Assembly (NCBI RefSeq): GCF_007828835.1 | Contig: NZ_VIVL01000001.1 | Span: 1-64,000 of the forward strand | Direction of reading: 5' to 3' | DNA from: Variovorax beijingensis | GTDB lineage: Bacteria > Pseudomonadota > Gammaproteobacteria > Burkholderiales > Burkholderiaceae_C | DNA: 64,000 nucleotides | Shown: positions 52,519 to 63,275 of the stretch, piece by piece | Layout: the number at the start of each line of letters is the position of its first letter | Position numbering within the stretch: position 1 is the stretch's first letter | Position numbers and translations under genes: made by a program | Notes under the pieces: generated by a model | What the model was told of the DNA's origin: nothing | Database searches by the model: none | Seen by the model: only the letters and a program-made list of their open reading frames with translations

Positions 52519-53663
52519 GGCTGCTGCTCTCGGGCGACATCGACAAGCCCATCCTGGACGCGGACACCATCGTGGTGAACGACGGCCTGATCGTGGCAGT
52601 CGGCAAGGAAAAGGACTGCGACCTCGAAGGTGCGCAGACCGTCATCGACGCGAAGAAGACCTGCGTCGCGCCCGGCCTGATCGACAGCCACGTGCACCCG
52701 GTGTTCGGCGACTGGACGCCGCGCCAGGGCCAGATCGGCTGGATCGACTCGACCATGCACGGCGGCGTCACCACCATGATCTCGGCCGGCGAGGTGCACC
52801 TGCCCGGCCGGCCCAAGGACATCGTGGGCCTGAAGGCGCTGGCCATCACCGCGCAGCGCGCGTTCGACAACTTCCGCCCCGGCGGCGTGAAGGTGCTGGC
52901 CGGCGCGCCGGTGATCGAGAAGGGCATGGTCGAGAGCGACTTCAAGGAACTCGCCGACGCCGGCGTGGGCCTGCTCGGCGAAGTGGGCCTGGGCTCGGTG
53001 AAGGCCGGCTACGAGGCCAAGGAGATGGTGGCCTGGGCGCGCAAGTACGGCATCCAGAGCACGATCCACACGGGCGGCCCGTCGATCCCGGGCTCGGGCC
53101 TGATCGACAAGGACGTGGTGCTGGAGGCCGACGCCGACATCATCGGCCACATCAACGGCGGCCACACATCGCTGCCCGAGGCGCATGTGTGCGAGCTGTG
53201 CGAGAAGAGCTCGCGCGCGATCGAGATCGTGCACAACGGCAACGAGAAGGTGGCCATCGCCGCGGCCAAGGCCGCGCTCGAGCTCAAGTGCCCGCACCGC
53301 GTGATCCTCGGCACCGACGGGCCCGCGGGCTCCGGCGTGCAGCCGCTGGGCATCCTGCGCATGGTGGCCATGCTGTCGTCCATTGCAAACATCCCGGCCG
53401 AGCTGGTGTTCTGCTTTGCCACCGGCAACACCGCGAAGATCCGCAAGCTCAACTGCGGGCTGGTCGAGGTGGGCCGCGACGCCGACTTCGTCTTCATGGA
53501 CCGCGCGCAGCATTCGCCCGCACCAGGCCTGCTCGAGAGCGTGCAGCTCGGCGACATTCCGGGCGTGGGCATGGTGATGATCGACGGCATCGTGCGCTGC
53601 GGCCGCAGCCGCAACACGCCGCCCGCGACCGAAATCCCCGTGGTGGTGTCGGCGGCGCACTGA
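52464..53663 (+). CDS. ena: Enamidase (1,4,5,6-tetrahydro-6-oxonicotinate hydrolase), amidohydrolase superfamily
   Basis: This 399-residue protein closely follows the Eubacterium barkeri enamidase pattern: KNIGLLLSGDIDKPILDADTIVVNDGLI, GLIDSHVHPVFGDWTPRQ (H76 and H78 metal ligands), HGGVTTMISAGEVHLPGRPKDIVGLKALAIT, GLLGEVGLGSVK (bridging glutamate near 173), HTGGPSIPGSG, GHINGGHT and GTDGPAGSGVQPLGILR. In E. barkeri this Fe-Zn enzyme opens the ring to 2-formylglutarate and ammonia. The ATG at 52464 overlaps the TetR gene by 55 bases. It completes, with PncA, NicAB and Hnr, a route from nicotinamide to 2-formylglutarate. Confidence 0.87.
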   Translation: MAEIAAGAKSGKVVIKNIGLLLSGDIDKPILDADTIVVNDGLIVAVGKEKDCDLEGAQTVIDAKKTCVAPGLIDSHVHPVFGDWTPRQGQIGWIDSTMHGGVTTMISAGEVHLPGRPKDIVGLKALAITAQRAFDNFRPGGVKVLAGAPVIEKGMVESDFKELADAGVGLLGEVGLGSVKAGYEAKEMVAWARKYGIQSTIHTGGPSIPGSGLIDKDVVLEADADIIGHINGGHTSLPEAHVCELCEKSSRAIEIVHNGNEKVAIAAAKAALELKCPHRVILGTDGPAGSGVQPLGILRMVAMLSSIANIPAELVFCFATGNTAKIRKLNCGLVEVGRDADFVFMDRAQHSPAPGLLESVQLGDIPGVGMVMIDGIVRCGRSRNTPPATEIPVVVSAAH

Positions 53664-53675
53664 GGCGCCCTTGGC

Positions 53676-54080
53676 TCAGCGGCGAGGCGTCCTGAACACC
53701 AGGTAGCGCGCGGACAGGAAGTTCACGGCCAGCCCTGCGCAGCTGCCCAGCGCCACGCCGGCCGCGGGAGCCCAGGGGCCCGAAGCCCAGTGCAGCACCA
53801 GCACATACGCGCCGTAGTTGACGACCGCCCCGCCCAGCATGGTGGCCAGATAGCCGAGGTATTCGCGCACGATCGGCGTCGCCGCGCCCGAGGAGCGCCG
53901 CGCCGCGAAGGTGTAGCGCCGGTTCAATGCCCAGGTGGCCGTTGCCGCCGCAAGAAACGACAGCACCCGCGCGCCGTACCAGCCCAGCAGCGGCGCCGCA
54001 AGGTACAGCACGGCCACGTCGACCACGAATCCCGCCGCCCCGACGATGGCGAACGCCAGGAACTCGCGGCCCGCCTTCAT
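53676..54080 (-). CDS. GtrA family membrane protein
   Basis: This 134-residue protein has four predicted membrane helices and the GtrA pattern (FLAFAIVGAAGFVVDVAVLYLAAPLLGWYGARVLSFLAAATATWALNRRYTF ... YGAYVLVLHWASGPWAPAAGVALGSCAGLAVNFLSARYLVF). GtrA proteins are thought to flip undecaprenyl-linked sugars or assist surface glucosylation. The ATG overlaps the stop of the GT2 gene as ATGA. It ends 12 bases from the convergent enamidase gene, which marks the boundary of the catabolic cluster. Confidence 0.88.
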   Translation of the reverse strand: MKAGREFLAFAIVGAAGFVVDVAVLYLAAPLLGWYGARVLSFLAAATATWALNRRYTFAARRSSGAATPIVREYLGYLATMLGGAVVNYGAYVLVLHWASGPWAPAAGVALGSCAGLAVNFLSARYLVFRTPRR

Positions 54081-55054
54081 GGCGTGCGGCGGAACTGCCC
54101 GACGCCGGGAATCGCGAGGTAGCGCAGCCGCTTGGCCTCGCGGCGGGCGAGCCGGATGGCGTGCATCACGACGCCGCAGACCATCGACAGCATGGCGGCC
54201 AGCATGGCGCCCGTCGCCAGCACCGCCGTGGGGAGCCGGGGCACCAGGCCGGTGTGCAGGTAGGTGAGCAGCAGCGGAATGGCCAGTGCGATCGCGCCCG
54301 CCGCAAGCACCGCCGCAAGGATCGAGAAGAACTGCAGCGGCCGCTCGCTGATGAACAGCTTGCAGATGGTCTTCAGGATGCGCCAGCCGTCACGGTAGGT
54401 CGAGAGCTTGCTGTGCGAGCCTTCGGGCCGGGTGCTGTAGGCGGTGTCGAACTCCGCATGGGGCATGCGCAGTTCGAGCGCATGCACCGTGAGCTCGGTC
54501 TCGATCTCGAAGCCCTGCGAGAGCGCGGGAAACGACTTGGCATAGCGGCGCGAGAACACGCGGTAGCCCGAGAGCATGTCGGTCAGCCCGCCGCCGAAGA
54601 GCTGCGCCACCGCGCCCGTGAGCAGCCGGTTGCCGAAGCGGTGGCCGGCGCGGTAGGTGAGCGCGTTCTGCCCATCGTCGACGCGGCAGCCCACGACCAT
54701 GTCGAGGTTGCGCTCCACCAGCGCATCCACCAGCCGCGGCGCGCTGGCCACATCGTAGGTGGCATCGCCGTCGACCGTCACGTACACGTCGGCCTCGACG
54801 TCGGCGAACATGCGGCGCACGACGTTGCCCTTGCCCGGCGCCGCCACGTGCGTCACCGTGGCGCCGCTCGCGCGTGCGATGGCGGCCGTGTCGTCGGTCG
54901 AGTTGTTGTCGAAGACATGGATCTCGGCCTCGGGCAGCGCCGCGCGGAACTGCGCGACCACCTGCGCGATCGACAGCGCCTCGTTGTAGCAGGGGATCAC
55001 CGCCGCGATGCGGATCGGGGCGCGGGCGGCGGCGGATGGGTTGTCGTCGGTCAT
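54077..55054 (-). CDS. Glycosyltransferase family 2 with C-terminal membrane helices
   Basis: This 325-residue protein has a GT-A domain (IAAVIPCYNEALSIAQVVAQFRAALPEAEIHVFDNNSTDDTAAIARASGATV, then VYVTVDGDATYD with the metal-binding DGD, and LTDMLSGYRVFSRRYAKSFPALSQGFEIETELTVHAL). Two C-terminal membrane helices follow (FFSILAAVLAAGAIALAIPLLLTYL; AVLATGAMLAAMLSMVCGVVMHAI). This is the layout of polyprenyl-phosphate sugar transferases of the GtrB/DPM1 kind. It overlaps both neighbours by four bases, so the three genes form one translationally coupled unit. Confidence 0.88.
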   Translation of the reverse strand: MTDDNPSAAARAPIRIAAVIPCYNEALSIAQVVAQFRAALPEAEIHVFDNNSTDDTAAIARASGATVTHVAAPGKGNVVRRMFADVEADVYVTVDGDATYDVASAPRLVDALVERNLDMVVGCRVDDGQNALTYRAGHRFGNRLLTGAVAQLFGGGLTDMLSGYRVFSRRYAKSFPALSQGFEIETELTVHALELRMPHAEFDTAYSTRPEGSHSKLSTYRDGWRILKTICKLFISERPLQFFSILAAVLAAGAIALAIPLLLTYLHTGLVPRLPTAVLATGAMLAAMLSMVCGVVMHAIRLARREAKRLRYLAIPGVGQFRRTP

Positions 55055-56829
55055 GGTGCGGTCGAGAGAATGCGGTAGACCCGGCCGCCGTCTTTTTCGT
55101 ACAGCAGGGCGAAATGCGCGTCGAAGCCGGGCCGGGTGGCCAGCGTGGGCACCATCGAGGTCGGCATGACGATGGCCGTGAATCCCATCGCGGCCAGCTT
55201 GCGCGCCATGTCGCCGGGCAGCAGCAGCAGGAAATCGCGGTAGCGCCACGGGCCGAGCGTATCGCCCCAGATCGGATTGGGGCCGTAGTAGATCGCCTCG
55301 TTCAGCGCGATCTGGTAGACGCGCCCGTCGGCATGCTGGCGCAGGTAGTCCATGGCGGCATAGCCCGGCACATGCTGGCGCAGGAAGGCTTCGCGCGTTT
55401 CGGGCGTGGGCGAGATCATCGCCACCTTGCCCGCCGTCTGGCGCAGCGACACCGCGGCCAACGCGGCCAGGAGCAGCACGACGATCCAGTCGCCGGCAAG
55501 GCCCAGGCGACCGGCGGGTGCTGCAGCGGTGGACGCAGGTGCGGCCTCCGCCTGCCCGCTCCGGCCTCCGAATGCACGGCGCAGGCCTGCGGCCATCCCG
55601 CCGAACAGCACCTGCCAGCCGATGGCCGCCATCAGCGCGAGCAGCGGAAACGAGGCCGTGAGGTAGCGTGGATAGCGCGAGGTCAAGAGCCACACGGCCA
55701 CGGAATAGAAGCAGAACCAGCCCGCGGCGCGCAGCGCGGCCGAGCGCTTCCACAGCAGGCTGAACGGCGCCAGGAACACGGCCCAGATCAGCGCGTTGGG
55801 CCGTGCCGCATGGTCGCGCACGTCGGCCACCTGCTGCACGTAGTCGGCCGGGATCCAGTCGGTGAAGCCGAACACGCGCGCACCGATGGGGTTGAACGGA
55901 TCGCCGGTCATGATGGCGTTGCGCGCGTACCAGTACACGCACGGAATCAGGAAGCACAGCAGCGCCAGCGCCCAGGCCTTGGGCCGGCGCTCGTGCCACA
56001 CCACGAACAGCGCCACCAGCGGCAGGAAGGTGAGCGCCTGGTACTTCGAACCCGCCGCCACCCCAAGGCAGAACGCCGCCAGCCCGAGCCAGCGCGTGCC
56101 GCCCTGCAGCGGCTGCGATTCGCGCCACCACCACAGCGCCACGCAGGCACCGAGCACGAAGAGCGCCACGCCCATGTCGATCAGCGCGTTCGAATAATCT
56201 CCGATGCCGATCCAGATGGCCGCGCCGATGCAGGCCGTGAGCCGGTTCGCGTGCTGGATGCCGAGGCGGTAGACCATCACCGCTGAAAGCGCGCCAGCCA
56301 GCGCATTGAGAAAGTGCGGCAGCACGTCGTCGCCCAGCTGCAGCGCGGCCGCATACAGCAGGTTGTAGTTGTAGGGGAACCAGGGGTAGCGCAGCCACTC
56401 GTGGATGCCCAGCGAGCCCTGCTGCGCCACCTGCCGCGCATAGGGCAGGTGGTACATCAGCTCGTCGAAGGCGGCGGGCGGCGCGAGCGGCGCGACCAGC
56501 GCGGGCAGCGCCACCAGCGCCAGCGCGATGGCGGCGATCCTTTCGGCGCGGCTCCACGGCGGAGCAGGGGCGCGCAGCGCCCGCACTTCGCGCCACCAGG
56601 GCCGCAGCTGCAGCGCGGCCGCCACCACGCCGGCGGCGATCAGCGCCACGGTGGCGCCCGGCTTGAACGCGCCGAAGATCGCCAGCAGCTGGAAGGCGCA
56701 GATGAACAAACCCACGCCCAGGGCCGCCGCCATGGCCGCTTCGAGCCAGGCGTCCCGGCGCGGCGGCGGCGCGAGGCGCGCCAGCAGCGCACGCCCGAAG
56801 CCCCAGCAGCCAAGGACAAAGACCGCCAA
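55051..56829 (-). CDS. Glycosyltransferase-39-like multi-pass membrane protein
   Basis: About 592 residues with some twelve hydrophobic helices and an early loop PPAAFDELMYHLPYARQVAQQG holding acidic residues, as in GT39/ArnT-like enzymes that use polyprenyl-phosphate sugars. Loops contain WLRYPWFPYNYNLLYAAALQLGDD. The C-terminal part is a soluble periplasmic-type domain (ISPTPETREAFLRQHVPGYAAMDYLRQHADGRVYQIALNEAIYYGPNPIWGD). The TTG used here has no ribosome site. The frame extends upstream to an ATT at 56868 that has GGGAG five bases before it and would give IQKLIFAAAHYAALAVFV, so a rare ATT start is possible. Confidence 0.8.
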   Translation of the reverse strand: MAVFVLGCWGFGRALLARLAPPPRRDAWLEAAMAAALGVGLFICAFQLLAIFGAFKPGATVALIAAGVVAAALQLRPWWREVRALRAPAPPWSRAERIAAIALALVALPALVAPLAPPAAFDELMYHLPYARQVAQQGSLGIHEWLRYPWFPYNYNLLYAAALQLGDDVLPHFLNALAGALSAVMVYRLGIQHANRLTACIGAAIWIGIGDYSNALIDMGVALFVLGACVALWWWRESQPLQGGTRWLGLAAFCLGVAAGSKYQALTFLPLVALFVVWHERRPKAWALALLCFLIPCVYWYARNAIMTGDPFNPIGARVFGFTDWIPADYVQQVADVRDHAARPNALIWAVFLAPFSLLWKRSAALRAAGWFCFYSVAVWLLTSRYPRYLTASFPLLALMAAIGWQVLFGGMAAGLRRAFGGRSGQAEAAPASTAAAPAGRLGLAGDWIVVLLLAALAAVSLRQTAGKVAMISPTPETREAFLRQHVPGYAAMDYLRQHADGRVYQIALNEAIYYGPNPIWGDTLGPWRYRDFLLLLPGDMARKLAAMGFTAIVMPTSMVPTLATRPGFDAHFALLYEKDGGRVYRILSTAP

Positions 56830-56908
56830 TGCCGCGTAGTGCGCGGCAGCAAATATCAGCTTCTGAATAACAACTCCCGGTGCCGGTCGGCCACGCCGGC
56901 CGGCAGGT

Positions 56909-59656
<2,748 letters not shown>

Positions 59657-59660
59657 GGGG

Positions 59661-59693
59661 GCTCACCTGGGCAGGAAAAAACGTCAGGTGAGC
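59661..59693 (-). promoter_or_regulatory. Expression platform: ribosome site of metH sequestered by the riboswitch tail
   Basis: The metH ribosome site CAGGTGAGC (59661-59669, minus strand) is perfectly complementary over nine bases to GCTCACCTG (59685-59693). The latter is the end of the aptamer strand that forms the pseudoknot. Pairing of the two would hide the ribosome site; folding of the aptamer on SAH would free it. This makes a translational ON switch, visible directly in the sequence. Confidence 0.7.
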
Positions 59694-59787
59694 GTCGTTT
59701 GCGGCTTGCGCCCTGGCGGCAGGGCGCCTTCCAAGCCTGACGGCGGGCCTCTCGATGCGGGCCGCCGCTGCAACGCTCCTTGGAAGG
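59687..59787 (-). ncRNA. S-adenosylhomocysteine (SAH) riboswitch
   Basis: In the metH leader on the minus strand, P1 is formed by CCTTCCAAG (59779-59787) and CTTGGAAGG (59727-59735), a perfect nine-base stem. Just inside P1 lies GGAGCGTTGC, and 3' of P1 lies CAAACGACGCTC (59690-59701), whose ACGCTC can pair with GAGCGT as the pseudoknot. A GC-rich internal stem (GGCGGCCCGC / GCGGGCC type) and a separate hairpin CGCCCTG / CAGGGCG complete the picture. This matches the SAH class found upstream of ahcY and metH in proteobacteria. High SAH should raise metH output. Confidence 0.85.
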
Positions 59788-59835
59788 GAGCGCAATTTTA
59801 CCGGCTGCGGCAAGGACCGCGGCCGCCAGGGTCGT

Positions 59836-60297
59836 TCAGGCGCCCTGCCCGGCCGCCGTTGCCGGGCCGGTCTTGGCGGGCGCGGCCGAGGCCGGCAGCC
59901 CGAACACCCGGTCGAAGCCCCAGTTGAAGACGAAGGTGTAGACCAGGAAGAACACCACCAGGCCCAGGTCCATCACCAGCGCCTGCCAGAGCGTCACGCC
60001 AAGGCCCCAGGCAAACAGCGGCACCAGCACCGCGATCAATCCGCCCTCGAAGCCGACGGCATGCGCCACGCGCCGGCGCACGCTGCGCCCGCGCACCGCC
60101 TGGCGCGACTCCCAGCGCTCGAACAGGGCGTTGAAGACCAGGTTCCAGATCACGGCAATGACCGAGGCGGCCACCGCCAGCACGCCCGAATGCCCGAGCC
60201 CGGCGTCGGTCATCAGCGCCAGCCCGGCACTGGCGGCCACGATGGCGATTCCTTCGTAAAGGCTGATGTAGACGACGCGGCGCTGGAACCCCTGCAT
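59836..60297 (-). CDS. PACE family efflux transporter
   Basis: This 153-residue protein has four membrane helices in two tandem bacterial-transmembrane-pair units (SLYEGIAIVAASAGLALM ... VIAVIWNLVFNALFERWESR; VGFEGGLIAVLVPLFAWGLGVTLWQALVMDLGLVVFFLVYTFVFNWGFDRVFG). The repeated W-N-x-x-F(D/E)-R-x-F motifs are the PACE signature. The best-known member, AceI, exports chlorhexidine, though native substrates may be polyamines. The ATG at 60297 has GAGGAAA upstream. It is divergent from a LysR gene, as is usual for this family. Confidence 0.9.
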   Translation of the reverse strand: MQGFQRRVVYISLYEGIAIVAASAGLALMTDAGLGHSGVLAVAASVIAVIWNLVFNALFERWESRQAVRGRSVRRRVAHAVGFEGGLIAVLVPLFAWGLGVTLWQALVMDLGLVVFFLVYTFVFNWGFDRVFGLPASAAPAKTGPATAAGQGA

Positions 60298-60370
60298 GAC
60301 TGTTTCCTCTGGCGGATGAAGACGATGGCTGGACTTTATTTGCTGTTCGCTGATATAAAAAGTCAACTTA

Positions 60371-60387
60371 TTTCAATTTTATTGATA
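60371..60387. promoter_or_regulatory. LysR-type operator candidate in the AT-rich PACE/LysR gap
   Basis: The gap of about 104 bases is strikingly AT-rich for this genome. It contains an imperfect palindrome TTTCAAT-TTT-ATTGATA, of the size and TN11A style of LysR sites. It lies about 15 bases before the regulator start and may control both divergent genes. Confidence 0.4.
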
Positions 60388-60401
60388 GATAGGTGCAGCA
60401 G

Positions 60402-61328
60402 ATGGCTTTCTCCAGCGACAACGTCGAGGTCTTCCTGGCCGTGATCGACCACGGCTCCTTCTCGGCTGCGGCGCGCGCACTGCACAAGGTGCCCTCGGCC
60501 GTCAGCATGGCCATTGCCAACCTCGAGGCCGAACTGGCCCTGCCCCTGTTCGACCGCAGCGGCCGCGAGCCGCAGCCGACCGCCGCCGCCCGTTCGCTGG
60601 AGCCGCAGGCGCGGCTGCTGGCGGCCCAGCTGAAGCAGCTGCAGGTGCAGGCCCTGGCGCTCACGCAGGGCCTGGAAAACCGCCTCACGCTGGCCATTGC
60701 GCCCGAGTTGCTGGCCGCGCCCTGGAGCGGGCCGCTGGCCGCGTTGGCCGAGGAATATCCGCTGCTGCAGGTCGAGGTGCTGGCGGCGCCGCAGGCCGAT
60801 GCGCTGGCGCTGCTGCACAGCGGTCGCGCGCAGCTGGCGCTGGTGTTCGAGCGCCCGAGCCTCGATGGGCGGGAAGGCTTTCAGGAAGTCGGCAGCGACA
60901 CCATGGTGGCGGTGATGGCGCCTGGCCACCCCGTGCTGCTTGCGGCCGCCGGCGAGCGGCTGCGCGAGGAGCACCTCACGAACACCCGGCAGATCGTGGT
61001 GGCGGGCCGCGACCTGGCCACCAGCGATCCGCGCTTCGTGTTCGCGCGCCACGTCTGGCGCACCGACAACGCGCTGGCCGCACTGAGCCTGATCACGGCC
61101 GGCCTCGGCTGGGGCTGGCTGCCGCGCAATTTCGCCAGGCCGCACGTGGCCGCGGGCGCGCTGGTCGAGATTCCATTCGAGAACCTCAGCAACGGACTCG
61201 ACCTGTGGGTCGACGTGGTGTGGTCGCGCGAGCGGCCGCTGGGGCTGGGGGCGCAGCGCTTCGTGGCACTGATCGCGCGCGACCGGCAGGCCGCGGCGGG
61301 CATTCCTGCCGCGAGCGCGCGCGGCTGA
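60402..61328 (+). CDS. LysR family transcriptional regulator
   Basis: This protein of about 308 residues has an N-terminal winged helix (NVEVFLAVIDHGSFSAAARALHKVPSAVSMAIANLEAELALPLFDRSGREPQPTAAARSL; residues about 6-65) and a periplasmic-binding-like effector domain (ENRLTLAIAPELL ... LLQVEVLAAPQADALALLHSGRAQLALVFE). The ATG at 60402 is preferred over a GTG three codons earlier. It is divergent from the PACE transporter gene and likely controls it in response to the exported compound. Confidence 0.88.
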   Translation: MAFSSDNVEVFLAVIDHGSFSAAARALHKVPSAVSMAIANLEAELALPLFDRSGREPQPTAAARSLEPQARLLAAQLKQLQVQALALTQGLENRLTLAIAPELLAAPWSGPLAALAEEYPLLQVEVLAAPQADALALLHSGRAQLALVFERPSLDGREGFQEVGSDTMVAVMAPGHPVLLAAAGERLREEHLTNTRQIVVAGRDLATSDPRFVFARHVWRTDNALAALSLITAGLGWGWLPRNFARPHVAAGALVEIPFENLSNGLDLWVDVVWSRERPLGLGAQRFVALIARDRQAAAGIPAASARG

Positions 61329-62096
61329 TCAGTCGCGGTGGCCGTGGCCGCCGCCCTTTCCACCGCCACCACCGCCGCCATGGCCGTGGCCACCACCCCT
61401 GCCGCCACCTTCACCGCCTCCATGCGGGCGCCCGCCGCCCGGATGCATCTGCGGCTGGCCGGGCGGCGGTCCGGGCCGGAAGGCCGGCTGGGGCCGCGGC
61501 GGCTTGATGCCCGGGTCGGCCGGCGGGCGATAGCCCGGCCCCGGCCTTGGTGGACGGTAGCCCGGCCCCGGTTGCGGATGGAAGCCGGGCCCCGGCGCGG
61601 GCTTGAAGCCCGGGCCCGGCCATGGCCTCGGTTGCCAGGCCGGCCGCACCGGCGGCGGGGGACGCCAGCCGGGCATCGGCGGAGGCGGCGGCCGGCCGCC
61701 CCACCAGCGGCGCTCACCGTACCAGGGCCGGTCTCGGTAGTAGTCGGCCCAGTAGCTGCCGATCACGAACGTGACGACGGGCACGCCGATCACCGCGGCG
61801 TAGCTGGCCAGCGGCACGCGCCGCTCCTGGTAGGCGTAGTCCAGGCTCCGGGCCCAGACCCAGCCGCGTCCGCCGTCGGGCAGCACCACGTCGCACCAGC
61901 TGTAGCCGCCGGTGCAGCCGATCACGTCGAGCGGCTGGCCCGGCCCGAGCCGCGCCACCAGCGGATAGTCGCCCGAGGGGCCCGCGCGCAGGTTGACCGC
62001 ACCGCGCGTGAAGGCCTGCTGCGCCGCGGCGGCCAGCGGCAGGGCCAGCGCCATGGCGCCGATGCCGATCCAGCGCAGGGAAAGTTTGTTGTTCAT
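61329..62096 (-). CDS. SH3-domain envelope protein with Pro/Gly-rich tail
   Basis: This 255-residue protein has a signal peptide (MNNKLSLRWIGIGAMALALPLAAAAQQ) and a bacterial SH3b domain (about 27-88; FTRGAVNLRAGPSGDYPLVARLGPGQPLDVIGCTGGYSWCDVVLPDGGRGWVWARSLDY). A hydrophobic segment (YAAVIGVPVVTFVIGSYWADYY) follows, then a tail of about 130 residues dominated by Pro, Gly, Trp and Arg repeats such as PGPGYRPP, and a final Gly/His-rich end. SH3b domains often bind cell-wall material. The tail looks disordered and the His-rich end could bind metals. Function unknown. It converges on the LysR gene with no gap. Confidence 0.8.
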   Translation of the reverse strand: MNNKLSLRWIGIGAMALALPLAAAAQQAFTRGAVNLRAGPSGDYPLVARLGPGQPLDVIGCTGGYSWCDVVLPDGGRGWVWARSLDYAYQERRVPLASYAAVIGVPVVTFVIGSYWADYYRDRPWYGERRWWGGRPPPPPMPGWRPPPPVRPAWQPRPWPGPGFKPAPGPGFHPQPGPGYRPPRPGPGYRPPADPGIKPPRPQPAFRPGPPPGQPQMHPGGGRPHGGGEGGGRGGGHGHGGGGGGGKGGGHGHRD

Positions 62097-62180
62097 GATC
62101 AGGCTTCCTTTGCGCCACCAGCCTAGGCGGCGGCCCGGATGCCGTCAATCAGCCGAGGGCGCGACAGCCCCGGCCGTCGG

Positions 62181-63227
<1,047 letters not shown>

Positions 63228-63275
63228 AGCCCCCGATTGTAGGAAGCGGGGCTGTCCCTGGCCGCCGTCGGTGCT

